Below are positions 6,815 through 13,746 of a DNA stretch of 14,502 nt, piece after piece; the stretch's first letter is position 1; each line of letters opens with the position of its first letter. The position numbers and the translations under genes are program-made. The stretch is from positions 1-14,502 of the forward strand of contig NZ_JAKJHX010000123.1 in assembly GCF_021648855.1 (NCBI RefSeq), in the 5' to 3' direction. This DNA is from Tychonema litorale BBK16. GTDB lineage: Bacteria > Cyanobacteriota > Cyanobacteriia > Cyanobacteriales > Microcoleaceae. The notes beneath the pieces were generated by a model that saw nothing but the letters and a program-made list of their open reading frames with translations, had not been told where the DNA came from and searched no databases.

Positions 6815-7609
6815 CTAAGAGACTTGAAATAAAAACGTAACCAGATCTCCTTTACCCAGAGAGATACGATCGCCCGGCCGCAACCGATGTCGATTTCCCT
6901 TGGGCAAGGGAGTATTGTTGACATAAGTACCATTAGAACTGCCCATATCCTCTAGATAGCAAGCATCTCCCTCAACCCGGACATTAGCGTGTACCCTGGA
7001 GACGATCTCAGAATTAGCAAATCCGGCAACATCAATATCCGGGGGGACCATGTCATTCGGCTTGCCTATATGAATCACTGAAAGATTGTGAGGCAATTCC
7101 ATCAGCGTATTTGTCTGGACGTGTATCAGCCGGGCTGACTGCTGTTGCAGTTGAGTGTTAGCTACACCCACTGGTTGTTGGTTCACAACCGAGGGAGGAC
7201 TATTGACCGAGATTGCCACCGATTCAGTTGTAACAGGAACTGAGGACGATGGTGGCGGATCGGGAACAATAGGCGGAATACTGACGGGAGTTTTTTCCAA
7301 GTTAGGCCCTACATTTGCAGTCACAATAGTGGACGGTACCATCAGAGGCTCAGGCGAAACTAAATCGGGAATCGATGGCGATACCACTGTAGCGCCCACA
7401 GACGAGGCTAATTCTACATTTGCCTCAGTTTCTGGAACAGAGGAACCTGGACGTAAATTAAAACCACACTGACCGCAAAAAGCTGCATCTGTCTGAACCG
7501 CAGCACCGCAGTTCGAGCAACTGGCGGTAACGGGTAAAGGTGTGTAACAAGCCTCACACTGGTTAGCCCCGTCGGGGTTTTGGTGATTGCAATTTGGACA
7601 GACAATCAT
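6815..7609 (-). CDS. Double zinc-ribbon plus FHA-domain protein
   Basis: The N-terminus carries two zinc ribbons: Cys4-Cys7 with Cys18-Cys21 (CPNC, CEAC) and Cys31-Cys34 with Cys45-Cys48 (CSNC, CGQC). A Pro/Ser/Val-rich disordered linker spans about 52-157. The C-terminal FHA domain (about 160-264) shows IGKPND at 181-186, SRVHANV at 204-210 and the phosphate-contacting SSNGTYVN at 224-231. The usual IGR is IGK here. The family is widespread in cyanobacteria and presumably binds phosphothreonine proteins; the ribbons may bind zinc and a partner. The ATG at 7609 has a strong Shine-Dalgarno AGGAGA (complement at 7615-7620) five bases upstream. It is first of three FHA genes on this strand and has a promoter-like pair upstream. 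Confidence 0.9.
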   Translation of the reverse strand: MIVCPNCNHQNPDGANQCEACYTPLPVTASCSNCGAAVQTDAAFCGQCGFNLRPGSSVPETEANVELASSVGATVVSPSIPDLVSPEPLMVPSTIVTANVGPNLEKTPVSIPPIVPDPPPSSSVPVTTESVAISVNSPPSVVNQQPVGVANTQLQQQSARLIHVQTNTLMELPHNLSVIHIGKPNDMVPPDIDVAGFANSEIVSRVHANVRVEGDACYLEDMGSSNGTYVNNTPLPKGNRHRLRPGDRISLGKGDLVTFLFQVS

Positions 7610-7647
7610 CGATTTCTCCTTGCTATCGGCCAGATTTTAAAATCAGC

Positions 7648-7676
7648 CTCATAAAAATACTTTAGTGTACGGTCAA
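7648..7676 (-). promoter_or_regulatory. Candidate promoter of the zinc-ribbon FHA gene
   Basis: On the minus strand TTGACC (7676-7671) is followed after 17 bases by TATGAG (7653-7648). The -35 is near consensus, the -10 is weaker, and the spacing is ideal. Transcription would begin near 7641, giving a leader of about 30 bases with the Shine-Dalgarno. Confidence 0.4.
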
Positions 7677-7945
7677 ATTTTAACTTTAACCGCTACCATT
7701 CTCATCAAAAGCTTAGCTTAGAGTGACTAGGTAGGGGGCGTTTGACGATCGCAGCGAGATTAGACTTAGGTAATACTCTTAGTCTAATTCTGTCAGTAGA
7801 ATCTCAGCGGCGTTGATTCCCTGAGAGTGTCAAATTGCTTTGCCAATATTAGCTACTTGCATGGGCCGTCATGGGAGCAATGATGGGGTTTCTTGATGTC
7901 GTAAACCAATAAACTGCCACCGCTATTAACTCAGATCTACCTAGG
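7677..7945. other. Gene-free stretch between pgl and the FHA group
   Basis: With the promoter segment, the gene-free gap is 7610-7945 (336 bases). It holds no convincing open frame or RNA gene. One weak stem is seen: ATTAGACT at 7759-7766 with AGTCTAAT at 7781-7788, a 14-base loop. It has no T-run. Since both flanking genes are on the minus strand, this gap would contain the pgl terminator and the FHA promoter. Confidence 0.5.
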
Positions 7946-8665
7946 CTATTGTACTTCTTCGCCAGCGGCCGCATCTAGCAACCACAAAACTTCACCACTG
8001 GGTTGAATCAGTCTGGAGGGATAAGTCATGTCGTCGGCTGCGGGGGCAAAAATTTGAGCAAGGGCAGGTTTTTTGCTGGCTCCTGCCACAATGAAAATGA
8101 CGCACCGAGCATGATTAATTAAGGGGACTGTAAAGGTGATGCGAGGTTGACCGTCTTTGTTGCCAACGGTAACAAGGGTGTCGCGCACTTCTAAAGCTGC
8201 TGTGTGGGGAAATAGAGAGGCTGTGTGGGCATCATCTCCGATCCCTAATAAAATTATGTCGATCGCCGGAAACTCCCCGTCAGATACCTGAAAGAATTGC
8301 TGCAATTCTGTTTGGTGGGTCAAGGCATCGGCAGCGGGGTCGGCGCTACCTGTAGGCATCGGGTGAATGTTGGTGGCGGGGATATTTACTTGGTCTAGCC
8401 ATGCAAGGCGCGCCATTTTTTGATTGCTGTCCGGGTGATTCTCCGGCACGTAGCGTTCGTCGCCCCAAAAAACGTGAATTTTGTCCCAAGGCAAGTCTTG
8501 AGTGGCGATCGCCTTGTAAAGCGGTTCCGGTGTGCTTCCGCCGGCTAAGGCGATCGTACAAATTCCTCGTTCTGCTATGGCTGCTTCGATTTTCGATCGG
8601 ACAACCGAGAGCGCTCGATCGATTAATTCTTCCCGATTTGTTAATACTTCTACTACTTTTTGCAT
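7946..8665 (-). CDS. pgl: 6-phosphogluconolactonase
   Basis: It hydrolyses 6-phosphogluconolactone to 6-phosphogluconate, the second step of the oxidative pentose phosphate pathway, in the cytosol. The 239-residue length suits the family. Signature stretches are LAGGSTPEPLY at 40-50 (phosphate binding), HVFWGDERYVP at 64-74, and LGIGDDAHTASLFPHT at 140-155 containing the catalytic-site His. The ATG at 8665 follows an A-rich leader without a clear Shine-Dalgarno. Neighbours are not part of the pathway (zwf, opcA and gnd are absent from the window). A short palindrome CCTCTTAGAGG at 8685-8695 lies in the promoter region; its meaning is unknown. Confidence 0.95.
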   Translation of the reverse strand: MQKVVEVLTNREELIDRALSVVRSKIEAAIAERGICTIALAGGSTPEPLYKAIATQDLPWDKIHVFWGDERYVPENHPDSNQKMARLAWLDQVNIPATNIHPMPTGSADPAADALTHQTELQQFFQVSDGEFPAIDIILLGIGDDAHTASLFPHTAALEVRDTLVTVGNKDGQPRITFTVPLINHARCVIFIVAGASKKPALAQIFAPAADDMTYPSRLIQPSGEVLWLLDAAAGEEVQ

Positions 8666-8805
8666 TTTTTTTATCTCAAATTATCCTCTTAGAGGTGGTC
8701 AGCAATTGCTAACTTTGCTTTAACTTTTTTTCCTGGGCTGGCGATCGGCTGACACACTCGGAAGGATCAACACCGTGCCAAGTCGCATTTTATCAGAAAA
8801 CTGGG

Positions 8806-9039
8806 TTGAAAACCCCATCTTTTAAGACGGCTTTGCATTTAAGTTTTTCTATGCTAACAAAGCACAAGTCTGAGTGGGCAGGAAAAACCTACATCGAAGT
8901 AGATAGGTTCTATCCCAGTTCTAAGACTTGTAATAACTGTTTAAATCGCGTGGATAGCTTGAGTTTGGATATTCGTAGTTGGCCATGTCCTAAATTTGGA
9001 GAAAACCATGATATAGTAGATATTGAAAACTTGTTTTAA
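8806..9039 (+). pseudogene. Decayed C-terminal fragment of IS200/IS605-family TnpB
   Basis: The frame reads like the end of TnpB (OrfB), the RNA-guided nuclease of IS200/IS605 elements: KSEWAGKTYIEVDRFYPSSK then TCNNC matches the usual EWxGKxxIEVDRFFPSSKTCSxC. The first zinc-binding pair (CNNC) survives. The second pair is broken, reading CPKF instead of CPxC, and the HDRDxNAA stretch that bears the last RuvC aspartate reads HDIVDIEN. Upstream TnpB domains are missing: homology fades before about 8830, and the listed TTG start is not a real start. No tnpA, guide-RNA-like end or paired transposon ends were recognised. It is a dead relic 27 bases before the next gene. Confidence 0.8.
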
Positions 9040-9066
9040 GTCTGTGCTAAAGACACAAGCAAAACT

Positions 9067-10410
9067 ATGTCAAGTTTTAAGCGATTCCCTAAATCTGTCC
9101 GCTATGTGATGGCACGGTTGCGCTACTGGATGCAGCCTGCGGTTTGGACACCGCTAGCAATTCTCTGTGCTGGGGGGGTATTTATTTGGGAGGTATCGGT
9201 ACATCCAGAACGCTTGAGCATCGATGGCGAAGATGTAGCGAACTCAAATAATCCAACTTTGATCGCGGGGCTATCTGCTGAAGATACCGCCATAGCTGCT
9301 GAAATCGACAGCGTACCGATGCTAGTCAATAAGTTCAATCGCTCTAACTCAGAGTTCGGTTTGTTGGGTTCCCCAGTCGGTAAAGGTTTATTCAATGAAA
9401 TTCGCGATCGCAAACCGGAAATCCCTCAGCCATCTTCAGCTTCCAAGCAACCAGCAATCAACACATTTTTGTCCATACCAAATTTAGCAAATTCTGCGGG
9501 TTCGGCGACCAAGAATAACCCACGAAATTCAAGCTTGTCAAGTTTAAACACGATCGCAGCTTTGAGTTCCTCTAGAGACGGTAGACTGATTTCTGGGAAC
9601 AAAACTATGGGCGCGGAAGGCTCTACAGATACAGCAACTGCAACTTTATCCGAGGTTTCCGATAGTGCTAATTCCGGCAAACAAAAGGACAATCCTCTTC
9701 CCTTGAGCCCACTGCAAGCAGCCATGAAGAAATACATTGCTGCTAACCCCACGGCCAGAGCCACTTCTACTGAGAAAACTACAAGAACAGCTAAATTAAG
9801 CGATCGACCGAATGCCACTGTCTCTCCGACAAATTTGGCAAATTTACTCCCAACAATGACTACAGCTCAAGGGAGCGCAAATCCCGTGAATCTTCCCACC
9901 ACACTCGCCCCGATTCTCGCTCAAACAAGTACGGTTACTAACGACTCTCCGCAAGTCTCAAACACAGCAACAACATTGCCTGAATCATATACTCGGTTAA
10001 ATTCCAGAGTAACAGTCATCCCCGAAATTAACACACAGCCTGTAACTCTGACCTTGCCAAAAAATCCCTATCAAACTAATTTATCCGGCTCCGAAATTGT
10101 ACCTAGAACCCAATCTTCTGTAATTCCAATTGCCACACCTTCGCCAATACAGCTACTTCCCAATGTCGGGAAATCTCCTTTTCCTAATACGACGGTTGAA
10201 AGCAAAATAGTTAACCCTCAATTCTCTCCAAATTCAACGAATTCTCAATTTAAATCTGTTCAGCCGAGTCAGCCCAACTTTGGAGTTGTTCCTCAAAATA
10301 CAATAAATCAAGGCTTGCAACCAATTCAACCACAACCTTTTCCTGCACAGAGACAGATTCCGGGGCGCTATCTTGGTGGAGGTGAAATTAATACTTTTTC
10401 TAATCCATAG
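9067..10410 (+). CDS. Membrane-anchored low-complexity protein of unknown function
   Basis: I do not recognise a domain in this 447-residue protein. A basic N-terminus (FKRFPKSVRYVMARLRYW, 4-21) precedes one membrane helix (about 25-44, WTPLAILCAGGVFIWEVSV). By the positive-inside rule the rest faces the periplasm. That part is rich in Ser, Thr, Asn, Pro and Gln and looks disordered. Islands that look conserved are SPLQAAMKKYIAANPTA (around 215-230) and the C-terminal end GRYLGGGEINTFSNP. The ATG at 9067 fits the membrane anchor. The nearest upstream sequence is the TnpB relic, so its promoter either lies inside the relic or further up. The stop at 10408-10410 is followed about 20 bases on by a strong hairpin. 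It may be a cell-envelope protein (inference). Confidence 0.75.
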   Translation: MSSFKRFPKSVRYVMARLRYWMQPAVWTPLAILCAGGVFIWEVSVHPERLSIDGEDVANSNNPTLIAGLSAEDTAIAAEIDSVPMLVNKFNRSNSEFGLLGSPVGKGLFNEIRDRKPEIPQPSSASKQPAINTFLSIPNLANSAGSATKNNPRNSSLSSLNTIAALSSSRDGRLISGNKTMGAEGSTDTATATLSEVSDSANSGKQKDNPLPLSPLQAAMKKYIAANPTARATSTEKTTRTAKLSDRPNATVSPTNLANLLPTMTTAQGSANPVNLPTTLAPILAQTSTVTNDSPQVSNTATTLPESYTRLNSRVTVIPEINTQPVTLTLPKNPYQTNLSGSEIVPRTQSSVIPIATPSPIQLLPNVGKSPFPNTTVESKIVNPQFSPNSTNSQFKSVQPSQPNFGVVPQNTINQGLQPIQPQPFPAQRQIPGRYLGGGEINTFSNP

Positions 10411-10430
10411 AAAGGGATAAATCAGAACAC

Positions 10431-10482
10431 GGCAGTGCCGTTTCCCTACAATGTTATGTTGGCGTAGGGACACGGCAATGCC
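10431..10482. repeat. ACGGCA-type hairpin downstream of the 447-residue gene
   Basis: Arms of 19 bases (10431-10449 and 10464-10482) pair at 17 positions around a 14-base loop. Each arm holds the GGCA(G/A)TGCC palindrome core and a CCCTAC/GTAGGG end. The same motif builds the tandem repeats at 14409-14502. It probably serves as terminator for the gene ending at 10410. Confidence 0.7.
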
Positions 10483-10688
10483 CATAGGTGTCAACTTAAG
10501 CCCGAAAGCCATGATAAATCTGGTTTTTACCATAGTCTAGATCCCCCTAAATCCCCCTTAAGAAGGGGGACTTTGAAAAGACTCCTGTCCCCCCCGACCT
10601 AAGGGGGGTTAGGGGGGATCTAGATTTAATAGTCAAACAGTAGTCTCTGACTGGGTTTGACGTTAAGTTGACACCAATGGGCAATGCC
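10474..10688. mobile_element. Nested inverted-repeat element (MITE-like), 215 bp
   Basis: Outer arms of 26 bases (10474-10499 and 10663-10688) match at 24 positions. Inner arms of 24 bases (10537-10560 and 10600-10623), rich in CCCCC/GGGGG and bounded by CTAGATCC, pair almost fully. The stretches between inner and outer arms also resemble each other loosely, so the whole reads as one long imperfect palindrome. No open frame is inside. GATCCCCCTAAATCCCCC-type palindromes are frequent in cyanobacterial genomes (recollection). It lies between convergent genes and can act as a two-way terminator. Confidence 0.7.
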
Positions 10689-10766
10689 CAATGCCCAATT
10701 CCCAATTCCCGATGCCCCATGCCCAATGCCCCATGCCCCATTCCCCATACCCCATGCCCAATTCCC
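10683..10766. repeat. Heptameric tandem repeat, 12 copies, consensus (A/C)AT(G/T)CCC
   Basis: Twelve 7-base units run without a gap: AATGCCC twice, AATTCCC twice, GATGCCC, CATGCCC, AATGCCC, CATGCCC, CATTCCC, CATACCC, CATGCCC, AATTCCC. The last unit ends on the base next to the stop codon of the permease gene (TTA at 10767-10769 on the plus strand). The first unit lies inside the right arm of the element at 10474-10688. Confidence 0.92.
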
Positions 10767-11933
10767 TTATCGAGATGCGGCTCGTGCTAACAAGACTCCG
10801 CCGATACCGAAGCCAAATGCGATCGGCAACCAAGCTGATAGAATGGGACTCAACACAGCTTTCACGCCCATAGAACTGGTGACGAAAGAAAATACATAAT
10901 AAGTGAAAATCACAACTACACTAATACCAAAACTTGTGCCTTTTCCAGAGCGACGTGGTTGAGTACCCAAAGCGGCTCCCACAATCGCAAACACCATAGA
11001 TACAAACGGAAAAGCATATTTCTCTTGAATTCTTACCATCAGTTTGCGAATTTGTTGCTCGTCGCCGCTGCTTTTAATCAACTCCAATCGCTCTAAAGCT
11101 TGTGCAATATTCATTTCCTTAAAATCCCGCGCTCTAGCTGCTAAATCTAAGGGTGTGCGGGGAAGTTTCAATTGTTGGTGTGCAAATCTAACTATGTTGC
11201 GGTAAGAACCATCAGGAGCTACTATATAAGCGGTTCCGTTAAAAAAATCCCAAGTATTTTCTGAGGGATTCCAAGTAGCTGATTCTGAAGAAACGATTTG
11301 ATTGAGACCGGGAGTGGAGCGATCGATTATTGTTAAACCTTTCATCCGTTTACCATCAAATTCTTCTGCATAAAAAAAGCGGGCTAAGGTTTCATTGTCG
11401 CTTTTTTCCGCTTTACGAAATTCGGTGTAAATAATGTTTCCTTTTTGAAATAGTGGTGTTTCTCGCTTCATCGCTTTGTCTAAAGTTAATGTAGCCCGGT
11501 AATTGGCTGCGGGTACAACTAATTCTTGTAAGGGAAAGGTGAGGGCTGTGACAACTAAGCCTAAAATCACTGCTGGCATTACCAGGCGGTAGACGCTAAC
11601 TCCACAACTGCGGAGGGCTACGAGTTCGCTGTCGCTGGACATTCGGCTGTAGGCCATGAGGGTTGCTAACAGCATTGACATCGGGAAAGCTAATACTACG
11701 AAATAGGGAATTTGTAGCATGAAAATTTCCAGGGCTGCACCGTAGGGGAGACCTGATTCTGCAACTCTGCGTACTAATTCAAATAAGGCTCCAACTGTGA
11801 TGGCGACGGAGGTGAAGAGTCCGACACCAAACAGAAATGGGCCCATTAATTCTTTGACAATGTACCAGTCCATTACCGAAATTCTCGGCAGCCAATTGAG
11901 GGGATTGAAAGATTTGGACATTGCTATTTTCAT
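10767..11933 (-). CDS. LptF/LptG-family lipopolysaccharide export permease
   Basis: The 388-residue protein is a YjgP/YjgQ (LptF/LptG) membrane subunit, which with LptB extracts lipopolysaccharide from the inner membrane. Three membrane helices (about 31-55, 66-94, 114-136) precede a large periplasmic beta-jellyroll (about 140-300), and three more helices follow (about 303-324, 333-355, 361-384). The coupling segment SRMSSDSELVALRSCGVS (96-113) is the family's best conserved part and contacts LptB. Sequence alone does not tell LptF from LptG; only one permease gene is here, so the complex may be a homodimer or use a partner elsewhere. The start is ATG at 11933; an ATG four codons inside is possible. 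It is 81 bases after lptB on the same strand. Its stop codon abuts a heptamer tract. Confidence 0.9.
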   Translation of the reverse strand: MKIAMSKSFNPLNWLPRISVMDWYIVKELMGPFLFGVGLFTSVAITVGALFELVRRVAESGLPYGAALEIFMLQIPYFVVLAFPMSMLLATLMAYSRMSSDSELVALRSCGVSVYRLVMPAVILGLVVTALTFPLQELVVPAANYRATLTLDKAMKRETPLFQKGNIIYTEFRKAEKSDNETLARFFYAEEFDGKRMKGLTIIDRSTPGLNQIVSSESATWNPSENTWDFFNGTAYIVAPDGSYRNIVRFAHQQLKLPRTPLDLAARARDFKEMNIAQALERLELIKSSGDEQQIRKLMVRIQEKYAFPFVSMVFAIVGAALGTQPRRSGKGTSFGISVVVIFTYYVFSFVTSSMGVKAVLSPILSAWLPIAFGFGIGGVLLARAASR

Positions 11934-12014
11934 GGTGACACATTCTCACAGATTCTTCCTTTATTGAAAATCAAAATTATTAAATTCTGCCTTCTACCGA
12001 ATTACTTCAGGAGA

Positions 12015-12746
12015 TTATCTCACGAAGTTGTCGCCTAGGTAATATTGCCTTACTAAAGGGTTGCTGTAGAGTTCTTCTTCAGCGCCGGATGCTAAAATTT
12101 GACCGTCTCGCATGATGTAGGCTCGATCGGTAATTTCGAGAGTTTCTCGGACGTTGTGATCGGTGATTAGGATGCCGATTTTGCGATCGCGCAATTTAGC
12201 AATAATCGCTTGAATTTCGTTAACTGCGATCGGATCTACCCCTGCAAATGGTTCGTCTAAAAATAGGAATATCGGGCCGTCTCGTCCAGCAGCTAAGGCT
12301 CTTGCTAATTCAGTTCGCCTTCTTTCACCGCCGGAAATTTGAATTCCTAAACTAGATGCAACTTTTTCTAATCGAAATTCTTGCAACAGGAAATCGACTC
12401 GTGAGCGCCATTCCCACCGTGGGACTTGAGTTTGTTCTAGGACTAACAAAATGTTATCGCGGACTGTCATGTTGCGAAAGATGCTGGCTTCTTGGGCGAG
12501 ATAGCCTATTCCCAAATGTGCTCGTTTGTGCATCGGCAATTGAGTGATGTCTAAATCGTTGAGCCAAACAGTGCCTTGATTGGGTTTTTCTAATCCAGTA
12601 GCAATGTAAAATGTTGTGGTTTTGCCGGCACCGTTGGGGCCTAATAATCCTACAATTTCTCCTTGTGCTACTGAAAGATTGACGCGACTAACTATATTGC
12701 GTTTCCCGTAGGATTTGTGAATATTTTCGAGTACAATTTTCATCAT
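12015..12746 (-). CDS. lptB: Lipopolysaccharide export ABC transporter ATP-binding protein
   Basis: This 243-residue ABC ATPase powers lipopolysaccharide extraction. Walker A is GPNGAGKT (36-43), the Q-loop Gln is at 85, the signature is ISGGERRR (137-144), Walker B is IFLFLDEPF (159-167) and the switch His is in ITDHNVRETL (His197). The ISGGERRR signature and TDHNVRETL are typical of LptB rather than branched amino acid LivG/LivF proteins. Two tandem ATG codons (12746 and 12743) can start it. The neighbouring LptA and LptF/LptG genes confirm the role. The gap to lptA (127 bases) contains a palindromic repeat, so the two may be transcribed together with a partial pause. Confidence 0.94.
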   Translation of the reverse strand: MMKIVLENIHKSYGKRNIVSRVNLSVAQGEIVGLLGPNGAGKTTTFYIATGLEKPNQGTVWLNDLDITQLPMHKRAHLGIGYLAQEASIFRNMTVRDNILLVLEQTQVPRWEWRSRVDFLLQEFRLEKVASSLGIQISGGERRRTELARALAAGRDGPIFLFLDEPFAGVDPIAVNEIQAIIAKLRDRKIGILITDHNVRETLEITDRAYIMRDGQILASGAEEELYSNPLVRQYYLGDNFVR

Positions 12747-12770
12747 CGTGTTTCACAAACAGTATTTTTA

Positions 12771-12841
12771 GGAACAGGCAAGATGCCTGTTCCACAAAGG
12801 GTGAATTTATTTGTGGGGAGTAGGGGTTGGGCATCCTGCCC
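12771..12841. repeat. Palindromic dispersed repeats between lptA and lptB
   Basis: GGAACAGGC (12771-12779) pairs perfectly with GCCTGTTCC (12785-12793) around five bases. Downstream GGGCA (12829-12833) pairs with TGCCC (12837-12841). Both share a GGCA-GAT/TCC-TGCC-like core, suggesting two degenerate copies of one repeat. They lie inside the lpt gene group. Confidence 0.65.
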
Positions 12842-12873
12842 GCCCGTGAAATTTCGCTGCTGCAAGTTTTTTT

Positions 12874-13344
12874 TTACCGAGGGGCTGTGGCTGGACGTGG
12901 GGAGCCGATCGTATTTTGGGCTGCTGCATCTTGTTCTGGGGCAACTATATAAACTGATTCTACTTGCCCTGGTTTGTCTGGTAGAGCAATGAAGCGCCCT
13001 TCATCGATGAGGTATGTGATGGTTTCACCACGTAGGCTGTTGCCCTGCTGCAAGACGTAAACGTCTCCGCTGAGAATGATCCGGCGTTCGCGGCTGAAGT
13101 ATTGAGCTTGAGCTGCGGTTGCTTGCATTTGGCGGGCGGGGTAGTTGATTTGGACATTGCCGCGGGCTGTGACGATGCCTGTTTTGGAGTCGGCTTCTTG
13201 TATGTCCGATCGCACGCTCAGAGTCCGGGGCACAGTTGCTTGGGGATAGGTAGGAGAGGCTAGAGTGCCTGCCAGAGTGAGGGGCAACAGCAGCAATAAT
13301 CCTTTGAATATTCGCGATTTAAGTAATTTAGTGGAGGATATCAT
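12874..13344 (-). CDS. lptA: LptA/OstA-like periplasmic lipopolysaccharide transport protein
   Basis: This 156-residue protein has an N-terminal signal peptide (basic KLLKSRIFK, hydrophobic GLLLLLPLTLAGTLA at 15-29, cleavage likely soon after). An OstA/LptA beta-jellyroll follows (about 41-135), with repeated strands such as DSKTGIVTARGNVQINYPARQ (start 52) and AQYFSRERRIILSGDVYVLQ (80-99). LptA bridges the periplasm and carries lipopolysaccharide to the outer membrane. The C-terminal 20 residues are Ala/Pro-rich. The ATG at 13344 has a GAGG ten bases upstream (rather far). It is first of the three lpt genes on this strand. LptC, LptD and LptE are not in the window. Confidence 0.87.
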   Translation of the reverse strand: MISSTKLLKSRIFKGLLLLLPLTLAGTLASPTYPQATVPRTLSVRSDIQEADSKTGIVTARGNVQINYPARQMQATAAQAQYFSRERRIILSGDVYVLQQGNSLRGETITYLIDEGRFIALPDKPGQVESVYIVAPEQDAAAQNTIGSPRPATAPR

Positions 13345-13623
13345 AAGTTGTCAGCCTCAAAATTTGTAAAATTGCTCAACGGCTAAGTATTTTATCTTAA
13401 CGACCGGGAAGAGTTTCGCTATGTCGATCGCTTCACCCGATAGTATCAACCAATTATCCTAGCAACAGAATTGCAAATTGTACTGCATTTTATACTCAAA
13501 TTTGATTAAATTTTTGTGTGGCGCGCACTCATAGCCCGTTCAAATCCCTAGATACCCGACTTTTTTAAGAACTTGGGCATCTTGCAGGCGATCGCCTTTT
13601 AAATTTAATTAGCTCCACTTACT
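13345..13623. other. Gene-free stretch upstream of lptA
   Basis: This gap plus the adjacent element separates divergent lptA and modB. It is AT-rich and has one HIP1 octamer near 13588. No open frame or RNA gene is convincing. It should contain the lptA promoter; TAAAAT-like -10 sequences occur on the minus strand, but none has a matching -35. Confidence 0.5.
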
Positions 13624-13725
13624 TATAGCAGTCCTAAATCATTTGTGAATTTCTTACTCCCCCCCTTAGTAAGGGGAGGGTTGGGGTGGGGTAAAAAATT
13701 TACGACTCCTGCAAGGATTGCTATA
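13624..13725. mobile_element. 102-bp palindromic element (MITE-like) upstream of modB
   Basis: TATAGCAGTCCT (13624-13635) and AGGATTGCTATA (13714-13725) are inverted ends with one mismatch. The middle holds CCCCTTA (13662-13668) against TAAGGGG (13670-13676). No frame is coded. The end sequence is, by recollection, a common dispersed repeat in filamentous cyanobacteria. No clear target duplication was seen. Confidence 0.65.
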
Positions 13726-13727
13726 AT
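13699..13727 (+). promoter_or_regulatory. Candidate promoter of modB within the element end
   Basis: TTTACG (13699-13704) and a perfect TATAAT (13722-13727) are 17 bases apart. The -10 uses the last four bases of the palindromic element plus two flanking bases. Transcription would begin near 13734, some 13 bases before the modB start. Confidence 0.5.
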
Positions 13728-13746
13728 ATTTTTTTCAATACAAAAT

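Noticed and set aside
9041..9054. GTCT...AGAC stem as an IS200/IS605 right end
   Set aside because: Only four paired bases, no recognised cleavage-site motif and no matching left end.
10547..10899. Short frames of 60-71 codons (MPNAQFPIPDAPCPMPHA type) on both strands
   Set aside because: They are translations of the heptamer tract and C-rich palindrome and run into the permease gene antisense.
13533..13550. GTTCAAATCC, a tRNA T-loop-like sequence
   Set aside because: The flanking bases do not form a T-stem, and no acceptor, D or anticodon arm is found around it.
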